Shown here piece after piece: positions 28,989 through 37,107 of a stretch of 64,000 bases of DNA. The notes below the pieces were generated by a model. That model was not told where the DNA came from. It searched no databases and worked only from the letters and a program-made list of their open reading frames with translations. A program made the position numbers and the translations under genes. The stretch is taken from NCBI RefSeq assembly GCF_018130955.1, contig NZ_JAFCJM010000037.1:1-64000 (forward strand), given 5' to 3'. The stretch comes from Bradyrhizobium liaoningense. GTDB lineage: Bacteria > Pseudomonadota > Alphaproteobacteria > Rhizobiales > Xanthobacteraceae. Every line of letters begins with the position of its first letter. The stretch's first letter is position 1.

Positions 28989-29127
28989 TCCTCCCTCTCC
29001 CCGTTCTTACGGGGAGAGGGTTGGGGTGAAGGGTTGCATCCGCATTCACGGTGAGAACTGGACTCGCGGAGAGTCCCCCTCACCCGCGCCTTCGGCGCGA
29101 CCTCTCCCCGCAAGCGGGGCGAGGTGA
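28989..29127. repeat. Family C composite repeat between argJ and tadG-like gene
   Basis: Starts ctccctctccccgttcttac / ggggagagggttggggtgaa and ends cgacctctccccgcaagcgg / ggcgaggtgaagc, with ggactcgcggagagtccccc in the middle and a cgcgccttcggcgcg hairpin. Related copies or fragments are at 23436, 53601, 57350 and 60323. Confidence 0.85.
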
Positions 29128-29134
29128 AGCGGCG

Positions 29135-30472
29135 TCAGCTCGAAATCCGGGCGTCGGCGACGGCCTTCTTGAACAGCGCATTCATCGCGTCCGAGATGCC
29201 CTGGGTCGGGCTCACCTCGAAATAGAAGCCCGGCGAGGCGCAGCTCTGCATGTTCTGCGCGACCTCGCTGTTCGGCGACGGACCGAACGGTCCCTGGTTG
29301 AACGGGTCGATCCAGCTCATGTACCAGCTATTGGTCGGCAACTGCAGATAGGTGGTGTAGAGCACCGCGATCTTGATGCCGCGATCCTTCAGCGCGGTGC
29401 AGAGCGCAGGATTGATCGGCGACTGACAGCGCGACATGCTGCCGACCTTCTTGATCGGCTTCAGGCATCCGGAATTGTTTTCGTCGGCCACGCCGTCGGA
29501 GACGAAGAATACGTATTTCAGTGGCGCGGACGATGTCCCTGCACCGGGCGTAGCGATGATGTTGTTGAGCGCGGGCAGGACCGTGCTGAACGGGGTGTCC
29601 ATGTCCTTGGTGTAGCTGTCATTGTTGCCGTAGACGCCCATCAGGTCGATGTTGCCGGCCGCCGTCTTGGCGCTCGACAGGCTGGAGGACAGCGAGAACA
29701 GCGCGCGCAAGCCGATTGTCGCTGATGCCGCGCCAAAATCGTAGATCGCCATCCGGAACTGGTTCGAATAGGTCTGGGTGGCCGCCGCCGTGTCCATGAG
29801 GGATTGCGTGGCCGTGCGCAGAACGTCGATCCGCGTCGTCACGCCGAGCGTCTTGGCGAGATTGTAGTAGTTGTTGGAGTCGTTGTAGTCGTGACAGGCG
29901 AAGGCGCACTTGTCGGACGTGTTGTTGACCATCGTGGTCACGTCGGCCGGCGTCGCGGCCACGCCCATCGACGGCGAATTGTCGAGCAGCAGGTAGAAAT
30001 CGATATAGAGCGGCATGTTGGCCGTCGACGTCGAGGTGCCCGACATCGTCAGCGTGCTCTTGCCGATCACGCCGAGGAACATCGTGTTGATGCTGGCGGA
30101 GTAGGTGACCGTGGACGTGATCGTCGAACCCTTCTTGTCCACGGTCGGGGTGACGCTGACGAGCGTGTAGCCGGTCTGGTTGTCGCGGTTGCCGTCGAAG
30201 ATCTTGGTGGCGTCGGTGACGCCGACCGCGATCGGGCCGTCCGAGGTCATCGAGCCTGCCGCGATGAAAGCGGGCGAGGCTTTGGCGATCGCCCCGACGC
30301 TCGCGGCGTCCGCGGCGGCCTGAAGCTTGGCCCGGATCTGCGTCGCGCGGGAATAATCGACTGCACAGCCCACCGTCGTGATCAGCGGCACGCAGGCGAG
30401 CGCGAAAATGACCGAGATATTGCCGCGCCGGTCACGGATGAACCGGCTGAAGGTGCTTCGCACAGGGCGCAT
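29135..30472 (-). CDS. TadG-like pilus/secretion-associated protein with von Willebrand A domain
   Basis: A 445-residue protein. The N-terminus has the TadE/TadG signature (FIRDRRGNISVIFALACVPLITTVGCAVDYSRA), one membrane helix at about 18-38 preceded by a basic stretch and a 'DRRG' motif. The external part contains a von Willebrand A domain (YIDFYLLLDNSPSMGVAATP, a D-x-S-x-S MIDAS) and ends in a Cys-containing region. Such proteins accompany tight-adherence (Flp) pili. Here no other tad gene is nearby, so it is a solitary copy of unknown role. It lies between argJ and mutT on the opposite strand. Confidence 0.88.
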   Translation of the reverse strand: MRPVRSTFSRFIRDRRGNISVIFALACVPLITTVGCAVDYSRATQIRAKLQAAADAASVGAIAKASPAFIAAGSMTSDGPIAVGVTDATKIFDGNRDNQTGYTLVSVTPTVDKKGSTITSTVTYSASINTMFLGVIGKSTLTMSGTSTSTANMPLYIDFYLLLDNSPSMGVAATPADVTTMVNNTSDKCAFACHDYNDSNNYYNLAKTLGVTTRIDVLRTATQSLMDTAAATQTYSNQFRMAIYDFGAASATIGLRALFSLSSSLSSAKTAAGNIDLMGVYGNNDSYTKDMDTPFSTVLPALNNIIATPGAGTSSAPLKYVFFVSDGVADENNSGCLKPIKKVGSMSRCQSPINPALCTALKDRGIKIAVLYTTYLQLPTNSWYMSWIDPFNQGPFGPSPNSEVAQNMQSCASPGFYFEVSPTQGISDAMNALFKKAVADARISS

Positions 30473-30634
30473 GAAATCAGGTCCAGAGTGATAAAAGGCG
30501 TTTTCACTCTAGGAGCTGTCGATTAAATATGACTTATGGCAAAGGCGATCCAATCGTTTAGGTCGGGTTAACGGATCGCTTGCTGCCATCCCGCACCCAA
30601 CGGCATTCTCCAAAAGGCATATTCTCCAAAAGGT

Positions 30635-31045
30635 ATGGCAGATCTCAAACTGACACTGGTGGTGGCCTGCGCCCTGATCGATGCGGACAAGCGCGTCCTG
30701 ATCGCGCAGCGGCCCGAGGGCAAGTCGATGGCCGGCCTCTGGGAGTTTCCCGGCGGCAAGGTCGAGCCGGGCGAGCGGCCGGAACAGACGTTGATTCGCG
30801 AGCTGCACGAGGAGCTCGGCATTTCCGTCGCCGAGCCCTGCCTCGCGCCGCTGACCTTCGCCAGCCACGGCTATGACAACTTCCACCTCCTGATGCCGCT
30901 CTATGTCTGTCGCCGCTGGGAGGGATTTGCGGTCGCCCGCGAAGGACAGGCGCTGGCATGGGTCCGCGCCAACAAGCTGCGCGACTATCCGATGCCGCCG
31001 GCGGACATCCCGCTGATTCCGCATTTGATCGATCTGTTGATGTGA
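30635..31045 (+). CDS. mutT: 8-oxo-dGTP diphosphatase, MutT-type Nudix hydrolase
   Basis: A 136-residue Nudix enzyme. The Nudix box is complete: GGKVEPGERPEQTLIRELHEELGI (G-x5-E-x7-REU-x-EE-x-GU, residues about 37-60). MutT removes 8-oxo-dGTP from the nucleotide pool and prevents A:T to C:G changes. The N-terminal VVACALIDADKRVLIAQRPEGKSMAGLWEFPGG matches this clade closely. The leader has a tandem near-repeat (attctccaaaaggcat / attctccaaaaggtat) whose second AAAGG is the ribosome binding site five bases before or overlapping the start region. Confidence 0.92.
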   Translation: MADLKLTLVVACALIDADKRVLIAQRPEGKSMAGLWEFPGGKVEPGERPEQTLIRELHEELGISVAEPCLAPLTFASHGYDNFHLLMPLYVCRRWEGFAVAREGQALAWVRANKLRDYPMPPADIPLIPHLIDLLM

Positions 31046-31052
31046 GCAGCAC

Positions 31053-31095
31053 TGTTATTCCGGGGCGATGCGGAGCATCGAACCCGGAGTGACGG
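31053..31095. repeat. Palindromic intergenic repeat, family A copy 3 (truncated)
   Basis: gttattccggggcgatgcgg then agcatcgaacccggagtgac: the left half of the family A element joined directly to its end, with the central palindromes missing. It lies between convergent mutT and the methyltransferase gene. Confidence 0.8.
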
Positions 31096-31105
31096 AGCTA
31101 GTGGC

Positions 31106-31954
31106 TCAACTCTTCCCCGCCTTCTTCACCGCCTCAGCAAGACTCGCTTTTGCCGAGCCGGGCTTGAGCGGCTGCTGCTGGCTCGCATGCGGGGCCCAGC
31201 CGGAGAGCCAGACGAGATCGAAGGTGGCGCGGATGCGGCCGTCGGGGTCGGCGAAGCGCCCCGCATAGATCTCCGCCATGCGCAGCAGGGTCCGCCGCCG
31301 CGTCGGCGTGCGCCGGCGCTCGACCAGCACATTGGCCGCGCCCATGCGCCGCAGGTCCTGCATCAAGGCAAAGGCGTTGGCGTAGCGCACCACGACGCGG
31401 TCGACATCGGTGACCGGCAGCGCAAAGCCCGCCCGCTGCAGCAGCGCGCCGATGTCGCGCAGATCCGCGAACGGCGCCACGCGGGGCGACACGCCGCCCT
31501 CGCATTCGGCCTCGGCCGCGGCAAAGGCCTGCCGCAGCTCGTTAAGGCTGTCGCCGCCGATCATCGCGGCGAGCAGCAATCCGTCCGGCTTCAGCGCGCG
31601 CCTGATTTGCGCGAGCACGCCCGGCAGATCGTTGACGAATTGCAGCGCCAGCGCCGAGGCAATGAGATCGAGCGTCTCGGCTGCGAAGGGCAGCTTTTCC
31701 GCGCCGGTCGCATCGAGCTCGACGCGTTGCACCGACGGCAGCCGCGCGCACAGCGCTGTGAGGCCTTCGCCCGGCGTCCAGAGGTCGGCAGCGGCATGAA
31801 ACTCGCGCATCACTGCGGCGAGCCGGTCCGCCATGTCCTCGTTCACCCGATCCAACAGGAAAGAGACCAGACCTAGCGCCTGCGCACGCCGCTGCCGCGC
31901 ATGCAGCAGCGCGCGATCGAACAGGATGGGCGGAGTTTGCGGGTTTTGAACCAT
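31106..31954 (-). CDS. BioC-like SAM-dependent methyltransferase (NDUFAF5-like)
   Basis: A 282-residue class I methyltransferase. It starts PPILFDRALLHARQRRAQAL, typical of the group related to BioC and to the mitochondrial complex I factor NDUFAF5. The SAM-binding part is not a canonical glycine-rich motif I (here DLWTPGEGLTALCARLP, Gly-poor), but motifs ELDATGAEKLPF, DLIASALALQFVNDLPGVLAQIRRALKPDGLLLAAMIGGDSL are clear. The substrate may be a protein arginine or a malonyl thioester; not resolved. ATG 31954 is chosen; the frame extends 88 codons further but overlaps the divergent comF start region. Confidence 0.88.
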   Translation of the reverse strand: MVQNPQTPPILFDRALLHARQRRAQALGLVSFLLDRVNEDMADRLAAVMREFHAAADLWTPGEGLTALCARLPSVQRVELDATGAEKLPFAAETLDLIASALALQFVNDLPGVLAQIRRALKPDGLLLAAMIGGDSLNELRQAFAAAEAECEGGVSPRVAPFADLRDIGALLQRAGFALPVTDVDRVVVRYANAFALMQDLRRMGAANVLVERRRTPTRRRTLLRMAEIYAGRFADPDGRIRATFDLVWLSGWAPHASQQQPLKPGSAKASLAEAVKKAGKS

Positions 31955-32033
31955 AGCGCTGGTTACGCCGATCCCCTTGGCTCTGGCAATCCGGTCCTTG
32001 AGCGCGGCATGCCACAGCGCTAGCCTTGCGCCC

Positions 32034-32834
32034 ATGGAAGCCGACAGCGTCCCTTCCCGTTCCCCGTGGCGTGCGCCGTTTTCCGCCGGCCGCCACATGC
32101 TGGCGCGCATCGCACGGCTCGCGCTCGACATCGCGCTGCCGACGCTGTGCGTGTCCTGTCGCGAGCCGGTGGACGGCGAAGGCGTTTGCGCGGCGTGCTG
32201 GGCAAAGCTGTCGTTCATCGAGCCGCCCTATTGCCCGCGGCTCGGCATTCCCTTCGTCTACGATCCCGGCCCCGACATGCTGTCGATGGAGGCGATCGCC
32301 AGTCCGCCGGCCTATCACCGGGCCCGCGCGGCGGTGCGCTATGACGATGTCGCGCGCACCCTGGTGCATTCGCTGAAATACCAGGACCGCACCGACCTCG
32401 CGCCGGCCATGGGCCGCTGGATGGCGCGCGCCGGCCGGCCCCTGCTGACTGAGGCCGACATGCTGGTCCCGGTGCCCCTGCACTGGCGCAGGGCCTGGCG
32501 GCGCCGCTACAACCAGTCCGGGGCGCTCGCGAAGGTGATCGCGCGCCAGAGCGGGGTGACGGTGAACGCCGACGTGCTGCGCCGGGTCCGTGCCACCGAG
32601 CAGCAGATCGGGCTGTCGCGCGCCCAGCGCGCCGCCAATGTGCAGGGCGCATTCCAGGTATCTGCCGACCGCCAATCCGAGGTGCAGGGGCGCAAAATCG
32701 TGCTGATCGACGACGTCCTGACCTCGGGCGCGACGCTGGATGCCTGTGCGCGGGCCCTGCTGCGCGCCAAGGCGGCCCAGGTCGACGCGCTGGTGTTTGC
32801 CCGGGTTGTCGAGAGCGCCTCGCGTCCCATATAA
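32034..32834 (+). CDS. comF: ComF-family phosphoribosyltransferase-like protein
   Basis: A 266-residue protein with an N-terminal zinc-ribbon (LCVSCREPVDGEGVCAACW, four Cys at about residues 39-56) and a C-terminal PRTase fold with the PRPP motif VLIDDVLTSGAT (about 222-233). ComF proteins are linked to DNA uptake in competent bacteria, and a related protein is known in other lineages without competence. Typical internal motifs LVPVPLHWRRAWRRRYNQS are present. ATG 32034 is chosen; the frame continues upstream into the divergent methyltransferase leader. The gene is followed by grxC after 35 bases. Confidence 0.92.
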   Translation: MEADSVPSRSPWRAPFSAGRHMLARIARLALDIALPTLCVSCREPVDGEGVCAACWAKLSFIEPPYCPRLGIPFVYDPGPDMLSMEAIASPPAYHRARAAVRYDDVARTLVHSLKYQDRTDLAPAMGRWMARAGRPLLTEADMLVPVPLHWRRAWRRRYNQSGALAKVIARQSGVTVNADVLRRVRATEQQIGLSRAQRAANVQGAFQVSADRQSEVQGRKIVLIDDVLTSGATLDACARALLRAKAAQVDALVFARVVESASRPI

Positions 32835-32869
32835 TTCAAATAATTCAGGAAATGAGAGCGCCAGACGAC

Positions 32870-33145
32870 ATGAGCACTGCCGTCGAGATCTACACGAGGC
32901 CGGGCTGCGGCTACTGTTCCGCGGCCAAATCGCTGCTGTCCCGGAAGAAGGCCGAGTTCACCGAGTTCGATATCGCCAAGGACCCGTCGTGGCGCCAGGA
33001 GATGTATGACCGGGCCGGCAGTGGCGCGACCTTTCCGCAGATCTGGATCGGCGAGACCCATGTCGGCGGTTGCGACGAGCTCTACGGGCTCGACCGCGAG
33101 GGCAAGCTCGACGGCATGCTCGCCAGTGTGAAGGCCATCTCATGA
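32870..33145 (+). CDS. grxC: Glutaredoxin 3
   Basis: A 91-residue dithiol glutaredoxin (VEIYTRPGCGYCSAAKSLL). The active site is C-G-Y-C rather than the common C-P-Y-C. The TFPQIWIGETHVGGCDEL segment gives the cis-Pro and the glutathione-binding GGCD. It reduces protein disulfides and mixed disulfides using glutathione. Two starts are possible: ATG 32852 with AGGA very close, and ATG 32870, which matches the family N-terminus; I take the second. Its stop overlaps the next start by four bases (ATGA). Confidence 0.93.
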   Translation: MSTAVEIYTRPGCGYCSAAKSLLSRKKAEFTEFDIAKDPSWRQEMYDRAGSGATFPQIWIGETHVGGCDELYGLDREGKLDGMLASVKAIS

Positions 33146-34032
33146 GCCAGGATTCAGCGCAGGACCGCAGCTTTACCGCAGCCATGGTGCAGATGCGGAC
33201 CGGGCTTCTGCCCGAGCCGAGTTTCGAGCAGGCGAGCAAGCTGATCCGGCAGGCGGCGGCAGCCGGCGCTGACTATGTGCAGACGCCCGAAGTCAGCAAC
33301 ATGATGCAGTCGAACCGCAAGGCGCTGTTCGAGCATCTGGCGAGCGAACAGGACGACAAGTCGTTGAAGGCGTATCGCGCGCTGGCGGCGGAGCTCAAGA
33401 TCCATCTCCATGTCGGCTCGCTGGCGCTGCGCTTCTCGCCGGAGAAGGCGGTCAACCGCTCCTTCCTGATCGGGCCCGACGGCGGCCTGCTCGCCAGCTA
33501 CGACAAGATCCACATGTTCGACATCGAGCTGCCGGACGGCGAGAGCTATCGCGAATCCGCGAACTATCAGCCCGGCGAGACGGCCGTGATCTCCGACCTG
33601 CCTTGGGGCCGCGTCGGCCTGACCATCTGCTACGACGTGCGTTTCCCGGCGCTCTACCGCGCACTCGCCGAAAGCGGCGCCTCCTTCCTCACGGTGCCCT
33701 CGGCCTTCACCCGCAAGACCGGCGAAGCGCATTGGCACGTGCTGCTGCGCTCGCGCGCGATCGAGACCGGCTGCTTCGTTTTCGCCGCGGCCCAGGCCGG
33801 GCTGCACGAGAACAAGCGCGAGACCTATGGCCACTCGCTGATCATCGATCCCTGGGGCGAGATTCTTGCCGAGGGCGACGTCGAGCCCGGCATCATCATG
33901 GCCAAGATCGACCCGGCCAAGGTCGAGACGGCGCGGCGAGCGATTCCGTCGCTCCAGCACGGCCGCCGCTTCGGCGTCGCCGACCCGAAGGCCGGGCCGG
34001 ACCATCTGCATCTGGTGCGGGGATCGGCATGA
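33142..34032 (+). CDS. Carbon-nitrogen hydrolase, nitrilase superfamily (Nit1-like)
   Basis: A 296-residue amidase-type enzyme. The Glu-Lys-Cys triad is visible: E in VQTPEVSNMM, K in ASYDKIHMFDIELPDGE and C in GLTICYDVRFPALYR. These residues and the following EAHWHVLLRSRAIETGCFV place it near eukaryotic Nit1 and bacterial omega-amidase/deaminated-glutathione amidase, so repair of deaminated glutathione is a fair guess given the grxC neighbour. ATG 33142 overlaps the grxC stop, and its own stop overlaps the DUF1178 start: a coupled grxC-nit-DUF1178 set. Confidence 0.93.
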   Translation: MSQDSAQDRSFTAAMVQMRTGLLPEPSFEQASKLIRQAAAAGADYVQTPEVSNMMQSNRKALFEHLASEQDDKSLKAYRALAAELKIHLHVGSLALRFSPEKAVNRSFLIGPDGGLLASYDKIHMFDIELPDGESYRESANYQPGETAVISDLPWGRVGLTICYDVRFPALYRALAESGASFLTVPSAFTRKTGEAHWHVLLRSRAIETGCFVFAAAQAGLHENKRETYGHSLIIDPWGEILAEGDVEPGIIMAKIDPAKVETARRAIPSLQHGRRFGVADPKAGPDHLHLVRGSA

Positions 34033-34511
34033 TTCGCTACGCGCTCCATTGCGACCGCGGCCACAGTTTCGAAAGCTGGTTCCAGAGCTCGTCGGCCTAC
34101 GAATCCCAGGTCAAGCGCAAGCTCGTGGCCTGCCCGATCTGCAACTCGACCAAGGTCGACAAGGCGATCATGGCGCCGCGCATCGTCGGCAAGAAGGGTC
34201 GCGGCCGTGCCGCGCCGCCGCCTGAGGCCGTCGCTGCCGCCACGCCTGAGGCCGCACCGTCCGGATCGACCTCGCTGATGATGGCGCAGGAGCGCGAGCT
34301 GCGCAGCAAGCTGAAGGAGCTGCGCGACCACATCGTCAAGAATGCCGACAATGTCGGCGAGCGCTTCCCCAACGAAGCCCGCGCGATGCATTACGGCGAC
34401 AAGGAGCACCGCCCGATCTATGGCGAGGCCTCGCCCGACGAGGCCAAGGCGCTGATCGACGAGGGAATCGAAGTCTCCCCGCTGCCGACGCTGCCGGAAG
34501 ACCGCAACTAA
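34029..34511 (+). CDS. DUF1178-family protein
   Basis: A 160-residue protein. It begins MIRYALHCDRGHSFESWFQSS with Cys-x3-His and later CPICNS, a likely zinc-ribbon as in FmdB-type regulators. It ends with the DUF1178 block NVGERFPNEARAMHYGDKEHRPIYGEASPDEAKALIDEGIE. The middle (PPPEAVAAATPEAAP) is a low-complexity linker. Function is unknown. The start overlaps the nitrilase stop by four bases (ATGA). Its stop codon also overlaps the stop of the convergent transporter gene by four bases, so no terminator can separate the two ends. Confidence 0.9.
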   Translation: MIRYALHCDRGHSFESWFQSSSAYESQVKRKLVACPICNSTKVDKAIMAPRIVGKKGRGRAAPPPEAVAAATPEAAPSGSTSLMMAQERELRSKLKELRDHIVKNADNVGERFPNEARAMHYGDKEHRPIYGEASPDEAKALIDEGIEVSPLPTLPEDRN

Positions 34512-35407
34512 GCCCCGACAAGCACCGCGACGCCGATCACGATCAGCACGATGCCGATGAGCTCGCGTGGCGCGAGCGGCTGCTTGAAGGAGTAGTAGGC
34601 GACGCCCTGCGCGAACAGCACCTCGACCAGTGCCAAGGTGCGGACATTGGCGGCGGCCGTCAGCGCGAACGACAAAAACCAGAATTGCGAGGCGAAGGCG
34701 CCCATGAAGCCGGCGAGCATCGACGGCTTCCAGAGCCCGAAGATCGCCCGCAATATGTCCGGCGCGCGCCAGAGCAGATAGATCGTCAGCACCAGCGTCT
34801 GCACGAACAGCCCGAGCACCAGCGTGAACGACGAGGCCGTCACGAAGGAGACGCCGGGCACCGTGATGATGGCGCCGCGAAAACCGATCGCGGAGAGCGC
34901 AAACGCTGCGGCCGCAACCAGGCCGATGACGGTCGGCTTCAGCTCCGCAAAGCTTTTCTCGCCGCCCGGCCGCAACGCCGTGATGACGACGCCGATTGTC
35001 GCGATCACGATCGCCAGCACCCTTAGCCAGGTGAGATGATCGCCGAGGAAGACGAAGCCAAAGATCGCGGTCTGGATCGCTTCGGTCTTGAGATACGCCG
35101 TCGTCACCACGAAAGAGCGCTCGTTCATGGCGAGCAGCATCAAGCCGGTCGCGACGATCTGGCTGAGCGCACCGAGCAGCAGCCACGGCCAGAACATGGC
35201 CGGCGGCGCGCTGAGGTGATCGCCGGAAACGACCAGCACGACGCCAAGGAACAACACTGAAAACGGAAAGCCGAACAGGAAGCGGATATTGGTCGCGCCC
35301 CAGGTCCCCAGTGGCTTGGTCAGCGAGCGCTGCATCGCATTGCGCGCAACCTGGCCGAGCGCAGCAATGATGGTGAAGGGAATCCAGAGGCTGGTGACGG
35401 TGAGCAT
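34508..35407 (-). CDS. DMT-family (EamA) transporter
   Basis: A 299-residue membrane protein with about ten helices, the two-repeat EamA fold of drug/metabolite exporters. Marks are the paired hydrophobic segments starting at LWIPFTIIAALGQVARNAMQ and the second-repeat end (ALVEVLFAQGVAYYSFKQPLAPRELIGIVLIVIGVAVLVG). Substrate is unknown. ATG 35407 is chosen because the preceding 13 in-frame residues are proline-rich and unlike a signal. It is convergent with, and overlaps by four bases, DUF1178. Confidence 0.9.
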   Translation of the reverse strand: MLTVTSLWIPFTIIAALGQVARNAMQRSLTKPLGTWGATNIRFLFGFPFSVLFLGVVLVVSGDHLSAPPAMFWPWLLLGALSQIVATGLMLLAMNERSFVVTTAYLKTEAIQTAIFGFVFLGDHLTWLRVLAIVIATIGVVITALRPGGEKSFAELKPTVIGLVAAAAFALSAIGFRGAIITVPGVSFVTASSFTLVLGLFVQTLVLTIYLLWRAPDILRAIFGLWKPSMLAGFMGAFASQFWFLSFALTAAANVRTLALVEVLFAQGVAYYSFKQPLAPRELIGIVLIVIGVAVLVGA

Positions 35408-35517
35408 GGGTGGGATGAGCGAGGGCGGCGGGAGCGTGTGGTGCAACGTGCAGGGTGCGGCTCACTGGGTCAATCGGGCCGATGTCATAGGAGCGATGCT
35501 TTCGCCACAAACTCGGT

Positions 35518-35661
35518 GTCGTCCCGGATCTGCGCGCCCAAAAGCGCGCGCAGATCCGGGACCCATAGCCACAGGGAGTAGTTTGTCGAAGACTCGGGGT
35601 TATCAGCTTCGCGCCACAACCGCTCCCTGGGGGTATGGGTCCCGGCCTGCGCCGGGACGAC
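35518..35661. repeat. Family B long inverted repeat, copy 1
   Basis: Outer ends gtcgtcccgg and gccgggacgac. A left hairpin (cccggatctgcgcgc / gcgcgcagatccggg) and a right hairpin (cccggcctgcgccggg) flank a spacer that carries ggacccatagcc and ggtatgggtcccgg. It has the same plan as 50406-50544. It lies between the transporter and ubiG genes. Confidence 0.85.
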
Positions 35662-35703
35662 AGCGGAGTTTGTTGCTACAGCTCGGCCCCTACGAACTAC
35701 CCC

Positions 35704-36477
35704 TCACACCATCCCTTCCGCCACGACCATGTAGTTCACGTCCATGTCGGAGGAGAGCGTCCATTTGTCGGCGAAGGGGCTGTAGACCACGCCGGTCTGC
35801 TCGGTGATGACGAGACGGTTGTCGAGCAGATACTTGGTCAGCTCGTCGGGGGTGACGAACTTGTTCCACTCGTGGGTGCCGCGCGGCAGCCAGCGCAGCA
35901 CGTATTCGGCGCCGACGATGGCGAGGGCAAAGCTCTTCCAGTTGCGGTTCAGGGTCGAGACGACCATCAACCCGTTCGGCTTCAGCATCGCGGCGCAGCG
36001 GCTCAGGAAAACGCCGACGTCGGTGACGTGCTCCACCACCTCCATCGCCAGCACGATGTCGAAGCGCTCGCGCGGATCGATCTCCTCCACCGTGGTGCAG
36101 CGGTAGTCGATCGAAAGATGTGCCTTGTCGGCATGAAGCTTTGCGGCGGCGATATTACTGGCGGAGGGATCGACGCCGATCACCTGCGCGCCGAGACGCG
36201 ACAGCGGCTCGCACAGCAAGCCGGCGCCGCAGCCGATGTCCAGCAGGCGCAGGCCGCCGAGGCAGTTGAGGCTGCGCACATTGCGCTCGAACTTGCGGCA
36301 GGCGGCGTCGCGGATATAGCCAAGCCGCAGCGGATTGATCTTGTGAAGGGGCGCCATTTTGCCCTTCGGATCCCACCACTCGGCCGAGAGCTTTGAGAAT
36401 TTTGCGATTTCGGCGGCATCGACGGTCGAGCCATGCGGGCCCATCGCCGTTGCGGAAGTATTTTGCTGCATGCTCAT
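35704..36477 (-). CDS. ubiG: Ubiquinone biosynthesis O-methyltransferase
   Basis: A 257-residue class I methyltransferase that carries out both O-methylations of ubiquinone synthesis. Signature: DAAEIAKFSKLSAEWWDPKGKMAPLHKINPLRLGYI at the N-terminus, motif I LLDIGCGAGLLCEPLSRLGA, and the DIVLAMEVVEHVTDVGVFL segment. Near the end is THEWNKFVTPDEL, also a family mark. ATGs at 36477 and 36471 are both possible. It is divergent from lysC with the PH-domain gene between, an order I know from other Rhizobiales. Confidence 0.96.
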   Translation of the reverse strand: MSMQQNTSATAMGPHGSTVDAAEIAKFSKLSAEWWDPKGKMAPLHKINPLRLGYIRDAACRKFERNVRSLNCLGGLRLLDIGCGAGLLCEPLSRLGAQVIGVDPSASNIAAAKLHADKAHLSIDYRCTTVEEIDPRERFDIVLAMEVVEHVTDVGVFLSRCAAMLKPNGLMVVSTLNRNWKSFALAIVGAEYVLRWLPRGTHEWNKFVTPDELTKYLLDNRLVITEQTGVVYSPFADKWTLSSDMDVNYMVVAEGMV

Positions 36478-36492
36478 GACGAACGCGCCGTC

Positions 36493-36960
36493 CTACCGCG
36501 CGGTGATCGAATTTCGGAACGCGAGCGGCGAGGCGATGGTGGTGATGGTCTCACGCCCCTCGCCGACGCCGTTGATGGTCACGTCGCCGTAGTTGAGAAT
36601 ACGTCCAGGAATGGTCTGGTTGACGTCCACGCTCTCGACCTTGTCCAGCGCCATCTCGAAGGTCCGCCGCTTGATGAACCCGGTCTTGTGCACGACCCGC
36701 AGATTGGTCACGTCGGTCTCGGTGGTAAAACGATGGAACCAGCCCTTGATGGTCCAGTAGAGGGCGCCCAGCGCCGCCAGGCCGGCGCCCACGAGGCACA
36801 GCAGCACAACACCGTCGATGGAGGTCTGCCGGGACATGCCGAACAGGACCAGAGCCGCGATCCAGGCCAGAATCGCCGGGAAATAGAAGATCCAGTGCGC
36901 GTTGGTCGAATACAGCACCCGCTCGCCCGGCTGCAGGATCTCGTCGATATAACGCGCCAT
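36493..36960 (-). CDS. PH-domain (bPH2/YdbS-like) membrane protein
   Basis: A 155-residue protein with two membrane helices at about residues 25-43 and 50-70, followed by a bacterial pleckstrin-homology domain (TETDVTNLRVVHKTGFIKRRTFEMALDKVESVDVNQTIPGRILNYGDVTI). The I-P-G-R-I/L-L-N-Y-G segment is the family hallmark. Function is not known; these proteins often serve envelope stress or transport. Ends 15 bases before ubiG on the same strand and may be co-transcribed with it. Confidence 0.9.
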   Translation of the reverse strand: MARYIDEILQPGERVLYSTNAHWIFYFPAILAWIAALVLFGMSRQTSIDGVVLLCLVGAGLAALGALYWTIKGWFHRFTTETDVTNLRVVHKTGFIKRRTFEMALDKVESVDVNQTIPGRILNYGDVTINGVGEGRETITTIASPLAFRNSITAR

Positions 36961-37107
36961 ATCCTCGTAAAACCCATTCCCCGCACGGTCCCGGACCCGC
37001 AGGACCCGCTTGCCCCCGGCCCCGCCGCTATGTATACGCGCGGTCGGTGATCGTGGCTTCTGCCCGGGTCACCTTACTTATCCTTGTCAGGGAATGCACG
37101 CGTCGTC

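Noticed and set aside
31955..32218. 88-codon N-terminal extension of the BioC-like methyltransferase
   Set aside because: It overlaps the comF start on the other strand and has an Arg/Ser/Ala-rich, non-conserved look.
33825..35510. 561-codon minus-strand frame over DUF1178 and the DMT transporter
   Set aside because: It is the wrong frame of two recognisable genes, with Arg-rich shadow sequence.
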